Source of the DNA: Cryobacterium mannosilyticum
Lineage (GTDB): Bacteria; Actinomycetota; Actinomycetes; Actinomycetales; Microbacteriaceae
Direction of reading: 5' to 3'
Length of the DNA: 64,000 nucleotides
Assembly: GCF_004402705.1 (NCBI RefSeq)
Contig: NZ_SOFM01000049.1
Location: 62,001-126,000, forward strand
Below, piece by piece: positions 62,819-64,000 of the stretch. Both the position numbers and the translations under genes were made by a program. Under the pieces are notes generated by a model, which worked only from the letters and a program-made list of their open reading frames with translations, was not told the origin of the DNA and did no database searches. Within the stretch, counting starts at the first letter, position 1. Every line of letters starts with the position of its first letter.

Positions 62819-63547
62819 ATGACCCCGCCCAGCCAGCTCGACATCCTGATCGAGACCGTCGCCCGGCTCCGTGCGCCCGGCGGCTGCCCGTGGGACGCGG
62901 ACCAGACCCATGAATCCCTCGTGCAGTATCTGATCGAGGAAAGCCACGAGCTGATCGACGCGATCGAGGCGGGCAGCCGCGAGGAGATGATCGAGGAACT
63001 CGGCGACGTGCTCTACCAGGTGCTCTTCCACGCCGACCTTGCCGCGCACACCAGCGGCGAGGACTTCGACATCCAGGACGTGGCCGCGCAGATGACCGCG
63101 AAAATGGTGGGGCGGCATCCGCACGTCTTCGGCGACCTGTCGCTGGAGACCGCCGATGACGTCGTCGCTGCGTGGGACGACTTCAAGGCCGCGGAGAAGC
63201 CGCACCGCACCAGCGTGCTCGACGGGATCCCGCAGGGGATGCCCGCCCTCGCCCTCGCCGACAAAGTGCTCGGGCGGGCGCAGAAGATCGGCCTGCTCGG
63301 CACGGAGTCCGCCTTCCCCCTCCCGATCGAGAGTGAGGACGAGCTCGGACCGCTGCTGCTGGCCGTCGTGTCCGCCGCCAAGGCCCAGGGGCTCGACTCG
63401 GAGCGTGCTCTCCGCACCGCGCTCCGCGGCTTGCAGGACGAGATCCGTGTGGCCGAGGGCGTCGGGCCGGATGCCGTCGGGCCTGATGCCGTCGCCACGG
63501 ACGGGACCGACGTCTTCGACGCCGGCATCATCGGCCTGCCCGGCTGA
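62819..63547 (+). CDS. mazG: Nucleoside triphosphate pyrophosphohydrolase MazG
   Basis: A 242-residue house-cleaning NTPase that hydrolyses (d)NTPs to monophosphates. The motif RAPGGCPWDADQTHESLVQY and the metal-binding EExxE-type segment LIEESHELIDAIEAG, followed by EELGDVLYQVLFHAD, is characteristic. One MazG domain is complete and the second half is shortened compared with E. coli. A GPDAV repeat lies near the C-terminus. CAGGAGG precedes the ATG by 6 nt. A TACGAT box lies upstream of this ATG, within 25 nt. Confidence 0.93.
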   Translation: MTPPSQLDILIETVARLRAPGGCPWDADQTHESLVQYLIEESHELIDAIEAGSREEMIEELGDVLYQVLFHADLAAHTSGEDFDIQDVAAQMTAKMVGRHPHVFGDLSLETADDVVAAWDDFKAAEKPHRTSVLDGIPQGMPALALADKVLGRAQKIGLLGTESAFPLPIESEDELGPLLLAVVSAAKAQGLDSERALRTALRGLQDEIRVAEGVGPDAVGPDAVATDGTDVFDAGIIGLPG

Positions 63548-63581
63548 CCGGCCGGGTCGCGCGTGCGGGCCCGGCGCGCGG

Positions 63582-64000
63582 TCAGGCGATGCGCCGGCCC
63601 GCGGGGAGCCGCCGGGAGGGGGTGATCGTGCGGCGCCAGGCCCAGAGCAATGCCGCGGCGCCGAGGGCCAGGTGGATGCCCAGGCCGACAAACCAGGACG
63701 GCACCGCGCTGTCGTAGACCTCCCGTGCCGTCGGCCGCTTGTCATCGTCGCCGTAGTAGACGCCCGTCGAGTTGCAGTACGGGGTTTCGCCCTGCAGGTC
63801 GGGCGCAACCTGTGCCTGCCGAACTCCGACCGCGATCCAGCCGAACAGGTCCTGCGGGTTGCCGGTGGGGTCGAAGACTCCGGGGGAGGCATCCGCGACG
63901 ACGACGTACGGATTCGCGGCGAGCACCCACCAGTAACGGTCGAAACGGGGAACGTCCATCGTGGTCGCGGGATCGTCGCAGCCGGCCGGCGGCATGAGGG
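63582..64000 (-). CDS. Membrane protein, partial (C-terminal part; N-terminus beyond right edge)
   Basis: About 139 C-terminal residues of a longer protein read leftward from the edge. The visible part has FDRYWWVLAANPYVVVADAS, an extracellular loop with one Cys (PYCNSTGVYY), and a final hydrophobic helix (FVGLGIHLALGAAALLWAWR) with a basic tail. It resembles the end of ABC-2-type permease subunits of actinobacteria, but the evidence is thin. It is convergent with mazG, with 34 bp between. Confidence 0.55.
   Translation of the reverse strand, partial: LMPPAGCDDPATTMDVPRFDRYWWVLAANPYVVVADASPGVFDPTGNPQDLFGWIAVGVRQAQVAPDLQGETPYCNSTGVYYGDDDKRPTAREVYDSAVPSWFVGLGIHLALGAAALLWAWRRTITPSRRLPAGRRIA

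Overview
The window is high-GC DNA from an actinobacterium, most likely a member of the Microbacteriaceae (Cryobacterium-like). This is inferred from GC-rich third codon positions, frequent GTG starts, the Ogt, SdaA, MetQNI, glmU-prs and metG-tatD-rsmA-ispE arrangements, PASTA kinase and Pst genes, and a membrane fatty acid desaturase. No database search was possible. I see no rRNA, prophage, IS element or CRISPR array. One tRNA (Gln) is present.

Layout. 1-4.4 kb: alkylation repair (tag, ogt), an AlaDH/PNT-family dehydrogenase, an aldo/keto reductase, a small unknown and a TetR regulator with a perfect palindromic operator inside its promoter. 4.4-8.1 kb: two overlapping half-size ABC exporters forming a TetR-linked heterodimer. 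8.1-14.2 kb: a DksA-like protein, a membrane-anchored molybdopterin oxidoreductase, a Ski2-like helicase and a Gfo/Idh/MocA oxidoreductase. 14.2-23 kb: a LysM lipoprotein, serine dehydratase, a CoA-binding protein, a sarcosine-oxidase-like flavoenzyme, a YeiH exporter, a desaturase, a protein mannosyltransferase and RsmI. 23-30.6 kb: a quinone reductase-like protein, metG-tatD-rsmA-ispE and an ABC-F protein. 30.8-33.5 kb: methionine importer metQNI. 33.6-36.9 kb: an unknown protein, a lytic transglycosylase and a PASTA Ser/Thr kinase. 37-50.3 kb: an expanded phosphate operon. 50.3-64 kb: CYTH-CHAD protein, MarR, tRNA-Gln, glmU-prs, a decayed endonuclease gene between hairpin repeats, gnd, rplY-pth, mfd, mazG and a partial membrane protein.

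The most striking region is 37.0-50.3 kb. The genes pstC-pstA-pstS are followed by six secreted or membrane-anchored proteins before pstB. These are a large 854-residue surface protein, a second PstS-fold protein, a WxL-like protein, a DUF916-like (WxL-partner) protein, another membrane-anchored surface protein, and a sortase-fold protein that has lost both the catalytic His and Cys. PstS itself ends in a class-E-like sorting signal (LADTG, hydrophobic stretch, basic tail) instead of a lipobox. A candidate PHO box precedes pstC, and a polyphosphate-type CYTH-CHAD gene follows pstB. I infer a wall-displayed phosphate-capture apparatus built around the Pst transporter.

Window-wide signals: at least sixteen transcription-unit-first genes have a TANNNT-type -10 box 5-8 nt before the start codon, implying leaderless mRNAs. 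The octamer CGGATGCC/GGCATCCG is strongly over-represented even against codon preference. Two genes end inside tandem repeats whose first copy supplies the stop codon.
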